A DNA stretch of 64,000 nucleotides from Ketobacter sp. MCCC 1A13808 (GCF_009746715.1 NZ_VRKW01000013.1:1-64000), one strand, 5' to 3'. Shown: positions 1-8,861, counted from the stretch's first letter. The notes: generated from the sequence alone by a model not told the origin. Translations and numbers: made by a program.

Positions 1-910
1 CTGCAGAACGTGGATCCTGTTTAATCGCCTGTTGGGCAGTTTGCGTTGCTTCTGCGACCTTATTGCTTGCACTTAGCAAAACACTTTGCAAGGCCAGAGC
101 ATCCGCCGTTTTTAGATCAAATAGGGTTTGGGCTGCAGAGTTGACCCGCCCCACCGACAACTGAACTGCAGCAGTCGCGACGCGAATGCTATCCAGGCTT
201 TGGTCAGCCGCGCCCAGTATTGCCAATGCCAGATCAGGACGTTGATCCTTAAGCTGAGCCGAAGCCTGCTCCAATACTGGTTGCGCTTTACGATCCTCGA
301 GCTGATTTAAAGCAAACAGCGGTGGATAGAAGATGGCCCAATCCACCCGATCAGTCGCCTGCACCCGAGTCACTTGATAGGGCGAATAGTCTGATTTGGC
401 GACAATCATCTGTCCGGATGTCACCGCCTGCGCCGGAAGCGTGTTGTCTCCTGCCGCGGTAACCCGGCCTTCTACGACACTGATGCTACTTTGATTGGCA
501 TCAACTGAGACCAAAAATTCGGTACCGTCTACGGATGCATTAACAAACGCCGTCTCTACTTCGAATCGCTTGGTGATACGGCTAATGAAATGGCCGACAC
601 CCTGTTTTAATTCGACCCAAAAACCGTCGTCATTGTTTTTATTGGGAAACGCCAACACTGAATTTTGGTCTAAACGCACAAAAGTATTGTTACTTAGATA
701 GAGAGCCGCGCGACTGTTCTGGCCTATAATCAATTTGTATCCGGGACAAATCAGGGCACCAACGCCAACCCTATCAACTGAATTATCCGGACCTGCAACG
801 GTGACAGAACCATTAAACGAGACGACTCGTGCAACCCATTCATCGCAGGCGAATACATAGGAGTGGAATGAAAGGATCACGATAATTAACGTAATTCTAA
901 TTACACACAC
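1..910 (-). CDS. FecR-domain exported protein, C-terminus beyond window edge
   Basis: Reading the minus strand from 910 gives an open frame of about 303 codons that runs off the left edge. I chose the GTG at 910 because AGGAGG lies five bases upstream and translation begins directly with a hydrophobic signal segment (MCVIRITLIIVILSFHSYVFA, then CDEW). In-frame ATGs at 961, 1003 and 1060 exist but lack that ribosome site. Residues about 25-150 look like a FecR domain: an early SFNGSVTV strand, then VGALICPGYKLIIGQNSRAA, FVRLDQNSVLAF and the VNASVDGTEFLVSVD core. After about residue 190 the sequence is Ala/Gln/Leu-rich and looks like TPR-type helices. FecR domains of this kind, without a sigma-factor partner, often sit next to CHASE2 cyclases, as here. 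The ligand and function are unknown. The cysteine after VFA could be a lipidation site, but the lipobox is poor. Confidence 0.75.
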   Translation of the reverse strand, partial: MCVIRITLIIVILSFHSYVFACDEWVARVVSFNGSVTVAGPDNSVDRVGVGALICPGYKLIIGQNSRAALYLSNNTFVRLDQNSVLAFPNKNNDDGFWVELKQGVGHFISRITKRFEVETAFVNASVDGTEFLVSVDANQSSISVVEGRVTAAGDNTLPAQAVTSGQMIVAKSDYSPYQVTRVQATDRVDWAIFYPPLFALNQLEDRKAQPVLEQASAQLKDQRPDLALAILGAADQSLDSIRVATAAVQLSVGRVNSAAQTLFDLKTADALALQSVLLSASNKVAEATQTAQQAIKQDPRSA

Positions 911-1135
911 AGCAGCCTCCTGGTAACACGCTTTGCCATGACAGACAGTTGCCTCATGCATTGGTGACTTGGTTTTATTACGCTGCTCTTTCCGAACAGA
1001 CATACTGCTATCCGATTTTTTTCGCTTTCCAACAACCCAGTTCATTCGGGTTGGAGCCATTGTGCTGACTTTTTATTTCTAAATCTAGGCACGTGTGAAT
1101 ATTGCATAAAAATGAGGGGAACTTTTTGGCGCAGT

Positions 1136-3130
1136 TTATTTTGACTTAAATTGAATGATGCCGTTTTCAAGCCCATGGCTTATTTCACTATCTGGTTTAA
1201 TTTCACTCAACACACCCGCAATAAACTGCGTGGGCCCGTCCTCTGGAAATCGCTTTAGCAAGCACTGAAATTTTTCGTTTGCCTGCGCAAGATCACCCTT
1301 TTCCAGGTTTTCCCTGGCCTTCTCGAACAAGCCTTTCAGTTCTGCCTCTGGGCTTTCCCATAAAGTAAATAAGCGCAACGGATTATTTTTCCCGACAAAC
1401 TGATATCGACCCAGATCGCGCAGTTGTGCGTCTTCTTTATCGACGCATTCCTCACTCAGCAAGACACGCGTTCCTAGCATCTTATTAGCGCCTTCCAATC
1501 GGGATGTGGTATTCACGATATCCCCCATCGCCCGAAATTCGTGATGATCCAATGCCCCAAAATGACCCAACACGATTTCACCCGCGTGAATTCCTATCCT
1601 GGTGGGCAGTTGCAGGTCCGGATGCACCTGATTGAAGTTATCAATATTGCTATTAATTTTTTTCACTACTGCGTGTAGCGTTTGCCATGAGGTGCCGGGG
1701 CTCAAGTGCGGCCAAAGCGCAATAACACCATCCCCCGCCACATCCGAAATAATACCACCGGCCTGGCGGATCGGAGGAATCAGGTTGTAATAATATTCCT
1801 GCATCAAATCAGCCAATGCCGCCGGACTCAATTGTTCAGACAAACGGGAAAAACCCTGAGCGTCTGTAACCAGACAGACACTGTGATGATAATCCCGTCT
1901 ATCAGGTAGGCTTTTACCCGCCACCAGCTTTTGCAATTCCTCTTGCGGGAGGTATTTTCCGAACGCCCAATGTAATAGCCGCTGTTGAAAATCCGATTCG
2001 CGGCTGCGTAGCCACATGCCCACCGTGGCACAGAGCAGGGTCATTACCACTACCGTGTGAAACCAGGGCAACCAAAGCTGATAAAACCCGAAACAAAGAT
2101 AAACAATGACACTCATGCTGATTGCCAGTCCCGCGACGGCAATTGCGGAACCCAACGGAGCAAAACGGCGACTACAGTAATAAACCACCAAACCATAGAG
2201 AAAAGCCAGCAGACCATTATAGGCAGGTAGCCACTCTTTCAGAAATTGGCCTTGCGCAAGATTGGCATAAGCCGTAGCGGCCAGCTCCACACCGCTGATA
2301 TCAAGACCCTGGGGACTGGTGAAGGCGGTATAGAAACCGTCCTTTTGATCCGGTTGCTGATTGGCAGAGTAACCCACAAATACCGTTGCTCCGGCAATTA
2401 ATTCCGCCACGGAGGATGGATCCTGGATGACTTGAGAGAACTCCACAGTAGTGATGGTTCGCGGTGGCCCGTATAAATTCAACAAGGGCATAACCGGAAG
2501 TGACGCGAGGTATTCCGCAGCCAACGCCGGATTAGCTTGTTCGGACAGCCAGGTTGCAGCATGCAGAGTAGACCGTTCGCTATGGCCTGGAAGCCGCAGA
2601 TAGAAACGGTTAACCCGGGCCGGAACCTTGGGCAAAATCAGCGGAGCAGTGCCTATCGCAGCACGAGCAAAGGGGGCATAGGGGTACAGCAACGTTTGTA
2701 ACTCCCCTTCCATCTGGCCTCCCACATCCAGAAATTCACGCTCCGCCCTGACAAACAGAAAAACATTATTGGCGCCCCGTATCGCTCGTTCAAAATGCTT
2801 ATCCCCGGCCTGGTCCCGGGCATGCTCAAAAAATACATCGAAGGCAATCCTTCCTGCCTCAAGCTGAGTCAGATTTTCCACTAGCTTGCCATGAATATCA
2901 CGGGACCATTCGTACAGTTTATCCGATAGGCCCAGCGCCTTAGCGCTGTGTTTTGTTATGGCGACCACAACCACTCCGGGAGGAGGTTCTATCGGTCCTC
3001 GTAGCCAAAATAGCGCCTCTAATCCGAAACGTTCTTCGATCCGCAAACCATAAGGAGAGATTGACCAGAGGGATAACAGCGCGATCATCAGTACGGGCAG
3101 ACCGGTAGATTTAATAGTGCGCCAACGCAT
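1136..3130 (-). CDS. CHASE2-domain class III adenylate/guanylate cyclase
   Basis: About 664 residues. The N-terminus has one membrane segment, then a periplasmic CHASE2 sensor (roughly residues 30-300), then three close membrane helices (about 300-378), then a class III cyclase catalytic domain (about 415-590) and a helical tail. Numbered from an alternative TTG two codons upstream, both metal-binding aspartates are present: D425 in the CLVTDAQGFS stretch and D469 in SDVAGDGVIALW. The transition-state pair is N542 and R546 in IVNTTSRLEG. The enzyme should therefore be active and make a cyclic nucleotide in response to an extracytoplasmic signal; the choice of ATP or GTP cannot be told by eye. 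I prefer ATG 3130 to the TTG at 3136, although no strong ribosome site precedes either. The FecR-domain gene follows about 225 bases downstream on the same strand and is a likely functional partner. Confidence 0.88.
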   Translation of the reverse strand: MRWRTIKSTGLPVLMIALLSLWSISPYGLRIEERFGLEALFWLRGPIEPPPGVVVVAITKHSAKALGLSDKLYEWSRDIHGKLVENLTQLEAGRIAFDVFFEHARDQAGDKHFERAIRGANNVFLFVRAEREFLDVGGQMEGELQTLLYPYAPFARAAIGTAPLILPKVPARVNRFYLRLPGHSERSTLHAATWLSEQANPALAAEYLASLPVMPLLNLYGPPRTITTVEFSQVIQDPSSVAELIAGATVFVGYSANQQPDQKDGFYTAFTSPQGLDISGVELAATAYANLAQGQFLKEWLPAYNGLLAFLYGLVVYYCSRRFAPLGSAIAVAGLAISMSVIVYLCFGFYQLWLPWFHTVVVMTLLCATVGMWLRSRESDFQQRLLHWAFGKYLPQEELQKLVAGKSLPDRRDYHHSVCLVTDAQGFSRLSEQLSPAALADLMQEYYYNLIPPIRQAGGIISDVAGDGVIALWPHLSPGTSWQTLHAVVKKINSNIDNFNQVHPDLQLPTRIGIHAGEIVLGHFGALDHHEFRAMGDIVNTTSRLEGANKMLGTRVLLSEECVDKEDAQLRDLGRYQFVGKNNPLRLFTLWESPEAELKGLFEKARENLEKGDLAQANEKFQCLLKRFPEDGPTQFIAGVLSEIKPDSEISHGLENGIIQFKSK

Positions 3131-3228
3131 AGGCAAAGCGGAATTCCGGAAGGTGACGAGGGGATTCCACTATATTATGTTTATCACAGGCTGTTAACGG
3201 TAAATATTGCGGAATTCCGCGAGGGGAA

Positions 3229-3265
3229 AAAGCCTGATTTTAACCTTTGGCTAAAACCAGGCTTT
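3229..3265 (-). terminator. Hairpin terminator after the GMC oxidoreductase gene
   Basis: Seventeen-base arms (3229-3245 and 3249-3265) pair with two mismatches around a TTT loop. On the minus strand the hairpin is followed by a short T run. It lies about 75 bases past the GMC stop codon and before the cyclase gene, so it should separate the two transcripts. Confidence 0.6.
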
Positions 3266-3341
3266 GATTTTGAAATGGAGCCGTCAGATCAGAAGCGAAA
3301 TTAACCTTGAGTTAAACCACAGAGTCTTCGATTCATTAATT

Positions 3342-4919
3342 TCACGAAATCTTCGCGATGATATTTTCCATAATACGCTCGGCATTTGCCGCAATTGTCA
3401 GCGACGGGTTTGCCACAGCGGTGGATCCGGGCATCAACGCACCATCCACTACGAACAGGTTTGATTGCCCCAAAAGCTCTCCGGTTTCACCATCGGTAGC
3501 CTGCCCCATGGTTGCGCCACCGAGCGGATGCCACATGGTCGGTCTTCCCAAGTCGGAGTTTTGCAGTACCTGGCCACCACTTTGCGCAGCAATTTTCTGC
3601 AAGCCTTCCAGGCGTGCCTGTTGCGATACCGTATTTGCGTCCAAAGGCCAATTAACAAACACACTGTCAGAATCTTGCCTATACGTCAGGGTTCCGGTCT
3701 GGTCTGACACGCACATTCCGAGTTGCATTTGCGTGGGTGGTTGACCCGGCCGGGCATTCGAAGGCGAGTGCATAAATCCAACCGGCTTGATGGAGTTGTT
3801 AAGGTCCCATGCGGCGATACTGGCGGGTCCGCCCTGGATAGTCCCAATGGGCGAGGTAACACCCACTCTGGCCATTAGCTCGTCGCCATTTGCGGCCCAA
3901 TGACTTCCAACCTCGGCGTTGATGCCGGAAAGATCACCCAGCGCTTTGGCTTTTAACAGTAGTTTTGTGGTGTTCAGGGAACCGGCGGCCATAAAAACAT
4001 GCTGGCAGGTAATGATATGGTTCATAACCACTTCGCCTTCATTGCTCAGAATCTCACAATGTACCTGGTATGCTCCCCGGGAGCCAATCCGGGTGATGGC
4101 GGTGACGTTATGTAAGGTGTTCACTTCCACTTTACCCGTGTTTTCCGCCAACGATATATAGTTCTTATCCAATGTGTTTTTGGCATTACTATTACAACTG
4201 AACACATACTCCCCGATCGACGCCGCCGCGGGGATTTCACCGTTTATTTCCTTCCGAATAATATCCCAGTCGAAGCCGACATGACTGCGCACCACGGTCA
4301 AACCCGCGGCACCGGCATTTTCTATAAACGCTTTTTTAGCCGCGTAAGTGGGGCTATTCAAAATATCGTCAGGAATAGCGCCGCCACTGACCAGGTCCAG
4401 AACCTTGGGATAATATTTGCTGTTCATTTCAGAATAACTGATATTGGGAAACACATCGGCAAACAGATCTTCCCTGGGCTGCAAAAGAACGCCGCCGTAA
4501 ACCAAAGAACCGCCCCCCAAACCTGCTCCGCAAACGGAATCCACAGTGTCACCGGCAACCCGTTCCATCATGCCGGTATAACGATTCACGGGCACCCGGC
4601 CGGACGGCGCGTCCACCTCGCCCAACCAGGTAGTTCTGCCGTCACCCTGAGACAGATCCGCTATGGTTGGAAAGCTTTGCGGACCGGTGTAATCCCAACG
4701 TTGGCCGCGCTCGATTAAAGCCGTGGAAATGCCAGCCTGACCCAATCGCAGCGCGGCTACCGACCCACCGAACCCGGATCCGATAACAACGGCTTTTTTA
4801 CTCGAGCGGATAGTATAAGCGCCACCGCCACCACACCCCAAAGTAGTCGTTATACCTGCCGCAGCGGCAACGTATGCTGTGCTCTTTATAAATTTACGGC
4901 GGCTAAAATTCTTTTTCAT
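3342..4919 (-). CDS. Tat-exported GMC oxidoreductase, cholesterol-oxidase-like
   Basis: 525 residues, starting at ATG 4919. The N-terminus is a twin-arginine signal (SRRKFIK, R7-R8) followed by a hydrophobic stretch and LGCGGGG; C29 might be lipidated. The FAD dinucleotide-binding motif VIGSGFGGSVAAL is at about 44-56. The C-terminus carries the GMC catalytic signature: H464 in MWHPLGG and N504 in VANPSLTI. The His-Asn spacing of 40 is close to that of class I cholesterol oxidases (H447/N485 in the Streptomyces enzyme). These enzymes oxidise a sterol or other hydrophobic alcohol with oxygen. The actual substrate here is inferred only at family level; a long-chain alcohol is also possible. The gene stands alone, with a terminator after it and a 295-base upstream gap holding inverted repeats (see findings). 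Confidence 0.85.
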   Translation of the reverse strand: MKKNFSRRKFIKSTAYVAAAAGITTTLGCGGGGAYTIRSSKKAVVIGSGFGGSVAALRLGQAGISTALIERGQRWDYTGPQSFPTIADLSQGDGRTTWLGEVDAPSGRVPVNRYTGMMERVAGDTVDSVCGAGLGGGSLVYGGVLLQPREDLFADVFPNISYSEMNSKYYPKVLDLVSGGAIPDDILNSPTYAAKKAFIENAGAAGLTVVRSHVGFDWDIIRKEINGEIPAAASIGEYVFSCNSNAKNTLDKNYISLAENTGKVEVNTLHNVTAITRIGSRGAYQVHCEILSNEGEVVMNHIITCQHVFMAAGSLNTTKLLLKAKALGDLSGINAEVGSHWAANGDELMARVGVTSPIGTIQGGPASIAAWDLNNSIKPVGFMHSPSNARPGQPPTQMQLGMCVSDQTGTLTYRQDSDSVFVNWPLDANTVSQQARLEGLQKIAAQSGGQVLQNSDLGRPTMWHPLGGATMGQATDGETGELLGQSNLFVVDGALMPGSTAVANPSLTIAANAERIMENIIAKIS

Positions 4920-4994
4920 GAATGCATCCTCTTATTGGTGCTCTTATGCCGGAATAATTTTTATTTCTGCAATGACGGGCAACCCCGACCGGTT

Positions 4995-5029
4995 ACTGAC
5001 AACAGCGAATGTCAAAATATATTCTGACA
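4995..5029. promoter_or_regulatory. Alternating TGACA/TGTCA motifs upstream of GMC gene
   Basis: TGACA at 4997-5001, TGTCA at 5010-5014 and TGACA at 5025-5029 form two overlapping inverted repeats about 75-110 bases upstream of the GMC start codon. This is a plausible operator. I do not recognise the regulator. Confidence 0.3.
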
Positions 5030-5214
5030 ACGCATCATGTCAATTTGTGATTTATTTTGAGTTCTCAAACTGTGAACTGGGTAAGTATTTTTGCTATAAG
5101 AAGGGAAATGTAAGGATACTGACTGACGAGCGTCGAGAAACAAACACAAATAGACAACTACTTAAAGCCGTTACCCGACATCGAATTTATAGGGGAATCA
5201 GAGCGCGTTTGAGA

Positions 5215-6477
5215 TTACGTATTTTCGGCTGCAACCGGAAGCGGAAACCGCAAACTAAAAACAGTGCCCTGCTCCAGTTCACTTTTTACGTTGACCTGAC
5301 CGCCAAGAACGCTCACCAGTTTTTTTACAATGGAAAGTCCCAGCCCGGTTCCTTTACTGCGGCCAGACAGCGTATTGGGTATTTGCTCGAACTCATCGAA
5401 TATTCGATCAAGGTGCTCTTTATCAATGCCGATGCCTTCATCCTTTACAACAACATCGAGCCAGCCTGAGGTGTATTCCGCGCTGATATTAACGGTCTTT
5501 TCTTCGGGGGTGTATTTAATCGCATTGGAAATCACATTCAGCAAAACCTGACTTATTTTACGCTCATCCCCCATCAAAGAAGATGGTACAGAATCGTCAA
5601 CATGCAGATGCAATGCAATTTTGTTCTCCATTGCCTGCTCAGTATTGATCAGAAGGATTTCACTCAATAAGGTATTGGGGTTAAAAGGCAGCGCCACAAC
5701 ATCCATTTTTCCCGCTTCCATTTTGGACAAGTCCAACACGTCACTGATGAGATTAAAAAGATGTTTGGAAGAAAGCTGAATCAGACTAAGGCCATCCTGA
5801 ACATACTCGGGCACAGGCAAACCCTGCACTCTTTGCCGTAACATATTACTGAAGCCCATAATCGCATTCAGCGGTGTGCGCATTTCGTGATTCAAATTGG
5901 CCATAAATCGCTTACGTTGCTCTGATAATGCAATTATTTTTTCTTGTTGCTGAACCAGCTCCTCATTCATTGTTAACGCTTCCGCGTACTTCAACCGCAA
6001 TTCGAACAAATCAACAACGTGACCGGCGAGCGTTCTTAACGCATCAATCTGGTCGCCACTTAATTTTCTTGGTTGGGTATCAATAGCGCATAACGTGCCA
6101 ATACGAAACCCGCTTGGCGTTCGCAAAGGCGCGCCAGCATAAAAGCGTATACCAGGATCCCCTGTCACCAACGGATTTCTGTCAAAGCGTTCATCCCGTG
6201 ATGCATCCTCCACGATAAATGGCGCGTCCTGGTGAATCGCATAGGCACAGAAAGCCAGATCACGGGAGGTTTCAGCGGTATCCAGTCCGACCTTCGCTTT
6301 AAACCATTGCCGGTTATCGTCCACCAGACTTACCAGCGCAATCGGAACATCGCAGATATACGCCACTAACCGGACGATGGCGTCGAAACCCTGTTCCGGG
6401 TCAGTGTCGAGCACTTTATATTGTTCGAGTGCCTGAAGTCGTTCTGCTTCGTTATCTGGATAAGGCGCTGGTTTCAA
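5215..6477 (-). CDS. Cytosolic GAF-domain sensor histidine kinase
   Basis: 420 residues with no membrane segment. A GAF domain occupies about 20-160, of the type found in small GAF-kinases (early YKVLDTDPEQGFD, later FYAGAPLRTPSGFRIGTLCAID). The HisKA domain has H197 in MANLNHEMRTPLNAIMGF. The ATPase domain shows the N box (LLNVISNAIKYT), G1 (VKDEGIGID), F box (FDEFEQI) and G2 (GTGLGLSIVKKL), so the kinase should be functional. The start is TTG at 6477, one base past the stop codon of the GST gene. It fits the usual N-terminus of the family, and the two genes are probably translationally coupled. No response regulator lies next to it, so the partner is elsewhere. Possible signals include redox or small ligands bound by GAF. 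Confidence 0.88.
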   Translation of the reverse strand: MKPAPYPDNEAERLQALEQYKVLDTDPEQGFDAIVRLVAYICDVPIALVSLVDDNRQWFKAKVGLDTAETSRDLAFCAYAIHQDAPFIVEDASRDERFDRNPLVTGDPGIRFYAGAPLRTPSGFRIGTLCAIDTQPRKLSGDQIDALRTLAGHVVDLFELRLKYAEALTMNEELVQQQEKIIALSEQRKRFMANLNHEMRTPLNAIMGFSNMLRQRVQGLPVPEYVQDGLSLIQLSSKHLFNLISDVLDLSKMEAGKMDVVALPFNPNTLLSEILLINTEQAMENKIALHLHVDDSVPSSLMGDERKISQVLLNVISNAIKYTPEEKTVNISAEYTSGWLDVVVKDEGIGIDKEHLDRIFDEFEQIPNTLSGRSKGTGLGLSIVKKLVSVLGGQVNVKSELEQGTVFSLRFPLPVAAENT

Positions 6478-6478
6478 A

Positions 6479-7150
6479 TTATTTCATGAGCTTGTAAGGC
6501 CCACCCTTCTCCAATGCTTTCTTGTAGGCCGGACGTGCATGCACCTTAGCCATATAGGCTTGCATGGCTGGATATTTGTTGGCGAACGTGTTGCGGGCGG
6601 CAGCGGCTTCAATAGGAAAGATCATCTGGATGTCCGCACCCGTTAACCGCTCACCAACAAACCATTCTTTACCTTGTAGACTTTTTTCAATCAATGTCAG
6701 ATGCTTATCGACATTCGGCTGTACAAATCCGCTCATGACTTTATTGCTTATGCCTTTGGCGATGGGACGAATAAAAAACGGCATAGGGCCCTTCTTTATT
6801 TGGTTGAAAACCAACGTCATAACCAACATCGGCATTACAGAGCCTTCGGCGTAATGGGTCCAGAAATTATAATCTATCCATTGCTGGGTACCGGGTTCAA
6901 ATTTCCAGTCATCGTTACCATAACGATGTACCAGATATTCAACAATAGCACCGGATTCAGCAATAGTCAGATCATCATCGGTAATGACAGGAGACTTACC
7001 CAGCGGGTGCACCGCAACCAATTCCGGTGGCGCCAGGTTGGTTTTCGGATCCCGCTTGTAATGCTTAATCTGATATTCCAATCCCAGCTCTTCAAGCAAC
7101 CATAAAATACGTTGTGAACGAGAATTTTCAAGATGATGTAAAGTGATCAT
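6479..7150 (-). CDS. Glutathione S-transferase family protein
   Basis: 223 residues. The N-terminal thioredoxin-like domain has LHHLENSRSQRILWLLEELG, where the serine after N is a candidate catalytic residue, then the cis-proline region GKSPVITDDD and the ESGAIVEYLVHRYG glutathione-binding segment. The C-terminal all-helical domain is present to the end (GADIQMIFPIEAA). Length and domain order are normal for cytosolic bacterial GSTs. It would conjugate or reduce electrophiles with glutathione; the substrate is unknown. It is the first gene of a two-gene unit with the GAF histidine kinase. Confidence 0.88.
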   Translation of the reverse strand: MITLHHLENSRSQRILWLLEELGLEYQIKHYKRDPKTNLAPPELVAVHPLGKSPVITDDDLTIAESGAIVEYLVHRYGNDDWKFEPGTQQWIDYNFWTHYAEGSVMPMLVMTLVFNQIKKGPMPFFIRPIAKGISNKVMSGFVQPNVDKHLTLIEKSLQGKEWFVGERLTGADIQMIFPIEAAAARNTFANKYPAMQAYMAKVHARPAYKKALEKGGPYKLMK

Positions 7151-7226
7151 GGGTTTCCTTTCGCGCTTGGTAGGGGATTCAGGTCGTTGTTAGTAGATAA
7201 ACACGCTTTATTGACTTAGTTCCACG

Positions 7227-7253
7227 AAAAAAACCCGGCAACTCAGGCCGGGC
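7227..7253 (-). terminator. Rho-independent terminator of slyD-like gene
   Basis: CCCGGC/GCCGGG stem (7234-7239 with 7247-7252) and a seven-base loop, followed on the minus strand by a run of seven T. It lies 27 bases past the slyD-like stop codon. Confidence 0.85.
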
Positions 7254-7279
7254 TCGCGGGTGTTCAAAGCGGAAGTGGA

Positions 7280-7741
7280 TTAATGCACGTGGCCGTGTTC
7301 AAGTTCTTCTTTCGATGCTTCACGAATCGTTTCAATGCTCACCGCAAAATGCAAACGCACACCGGCCAATTCATGGTTTCCATCAATCGTGACTTCTTCG
7401 CCATTGATCTCGACTACGCGGATCGGAACCGGGCCTTGCTCAGTCTGGGCCTGAAACTGCATGCCCACCTGCAACTCATCAACCCCTTCAAAAGCGCTAC
7501 TGGGTACACGCTGAATCAGTTGTTCGTGACGCACACCATAGCCTTGCTCCGGCTCAACCACGACATCCAGTTTATCGCCTAAATTTTTTCCTTCGAGTTC
7601 GGACTCCAGCCCATTAATAATATTGCCAAAGCCTTGTAGGAAAACTAATGGCTCACGACCTTCAGAGGTGTCAATGATTTCTCCTTCATCGTTTCTTAGG
7701 GTGTAGTGCATTCCGACTACTCGGCCTTTCTGGATATCCAT
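7280..7741 (-). CDS. slyD: SlyD-type FKBP peptidyl-prolyl isomerase/chaperone
   Basis: 153 residues. The split FKBP domain (LRNDEGEIIDTSEGREPLVF, then GLESELEGKNLGDK) surrounds an insert-in-flap chaperone domain (about 65-130: VEPEQGYGVRHEQLIQRVP, FQAQTEQGPVPIRVVEI, DGNHELAGVRLHF). The NHELAG motif is diagnostic of SlyD/FkpB-type proteins. The metal-binding tail of E. coli SlyD is reduced to EHGHVH, so nickel-handling capacity is probably limited. It should catalyse proline isomerisation and chaperone cytosolic clients. It is monocistronic with a strong terminator. Confidence 0.9.
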   Translation of the reverse strand: MDIQKGRVVGMHYTLRNDEGEIIDTSEGREPLVFLQGFGNIINGLESELEGKNLGDKLDVVVEPEQGYGVRHEQLIQRVPSSAFEGVDELQVGMQFQAQTEQGPVPIRVVEINGEEVTIDGNHELAGVRLHFAVSIETIREASKEELEHGHVH

Positions 7742-7827
7742 AGTGCTTCCTCTATTGTTGTCAAAAATCTGTGGCTAGTGTACCAGCCTTTAACCGTCAA
7801 ACACAAAACCGCCCCACTGCACCCAAC

Positions 7828-8532
7828 TTAGCGGATATGCTCAAGTGAATGTGTGTAATGAAAATGAATTTGCGATTGGTCGTAACGCGATCGCACCTGT
7901 ACGGGGCATGCCAACCTGGCCAGGCAGGTTGATTTACAACTTGATGCAGCCTGGACACGATACTGTCCACACCGTTTCAGGTAATCCTCTCCTGGTTCCA
8001 GCGCATTAGCCGGGCAGGATTGTATACAGGGCTTTCCAACACAGCTGTCACACGGGGAATCGGAAAGCACCCTGCTGGTTACCGGCAATTCGTTATCCAA
8101 CACCACCAATGCCCTGTAAGCAAACCATAATCCCCAGGTCGGATTAATTCCGATTTTAAGCGGGGAGTCGTGATGCCATCCGGCCAGTTTGCCCAGATGC
8201 TGCAGATCCGGCACCTGCTTACCGGGATATAAAAAACGCGCGTTCGCTTGCGGCCACTGCGCTGAAACATATTGATTTACCAGTTGCACCGCAACCCGGT
8301 CCACAGGGTCAATTAATGGACGTTTTCGTTTATTGAGGTAACGCCAAAAGAACGGACCGCCATTTCCCACCAGCAGCAAAGAACCCCCACTACCCAATTC
8401 CGGCACCTTAGACCGGATGCTTTCTTTGATCGACAATGGCAACTGATCAAGTGCGAAAACCGCCTGCATATTAAGGCCGGATTCAGTGAGTAGTGCACTT
8501 GACAATTGATCGTACGGGTTTCGGTCTGTCAT
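7828..8532 (-). CDS. Iron-sulfur protein with two cysteine clusters, QueG/CblC-like fold possible
   Basis: 234 residues from ATG 8532 (a TTG one codon upstream is the alternative). The N-terminal half has GSGGSLLLVGNGGPFFWRYL and DPVDRVAVQLVNQY, a pattern I associate with proteins distantly like the epoxyqueuosine reductase / CblC flavin-cobalamin group. The C-terminal third carries two cysteine sets, CDSCVGKPCIQSCP and a second of the form C-x3-C-x5-C-P, arranged like a 4Fe-4S ferredoxin domain although the second set is irregular. It is much shorter than QueG and lacks the tRNA-binding HEAT repeats, so it is unlikely to be a true QueG. The redox partner and substrate are unknown. It is monocistronic and divergent from the cold-shock gene. 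Confidence 0.7.
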   Translation of the reverse strand: MTDRNPYDQLSSALLTESGLNMQAVFALDQLPLSIKESIRSKVPELGSGGSLLLVGNGGPFFWRYLNKRKRPLIDPVDRVAVQLVNQYVSAQWPQANARFLYPGKQVPDLQHLGKLAGWHHDSPLKIGINPTWGLWFAYRALVVLDNELPVTSRVLSDSPCDSCVGKPCIQSCPANALEPGEDYLKRCGQYRVQAASSCKSTCLARLACPVQVRSRYDQSQIHFHYTHSLEHIR

Positions 8533-8681
8533 CAAATATTCACATCCTTATTTTGGCGCAATACCAGTTTGTTCTGCACCCCTAAGTGGCAATAACTATT
8601 TGAAAACCGTTCCAAAATCGAACATAAAAATTCGTTGATTGGCGTCGTTTATTGCACCGGATTTTGATCCCAAAAGAATCG

Positions 8682-8709
8682 TTGACATTCCTCTTAATCC
8701 ATATATTCT
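8682..8709 (+). promoter_or_regulatory. Sigma-70-type promoter of the cold-shock gene with long leader
   Basis: A perfect -35 TTGACA (8682-8687) and TATTCT (8704-8709) are separated by 16 bases. Transcription would start near 8716 and leave a leader of about 145 nt before the csp start codon, similar to the long structured leaders of cspA-type mRNAs. Confidence 0.55.
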
Positions 8710-8861
8710 GAATCCTAGCTAGGAAAGCCGGCTAGTCTTTATGTTCAATTGTTACGAAGTCCCATCAGTAGAACCTCGTCCTGTTAATCATAAGTACACT
8801 ACCTCTTCTCAGCTAAAGCGCCATGACAGGCAAAGTTCAAATGTTCGAATAGGATTAGATT

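Noticed and set aside
8838-8852. GTTCGAATAGG reminiscent of a tRNA T-loop
   Set aside because: No acceptor or anticodon stem pairs around it; it is part of the csp leader.
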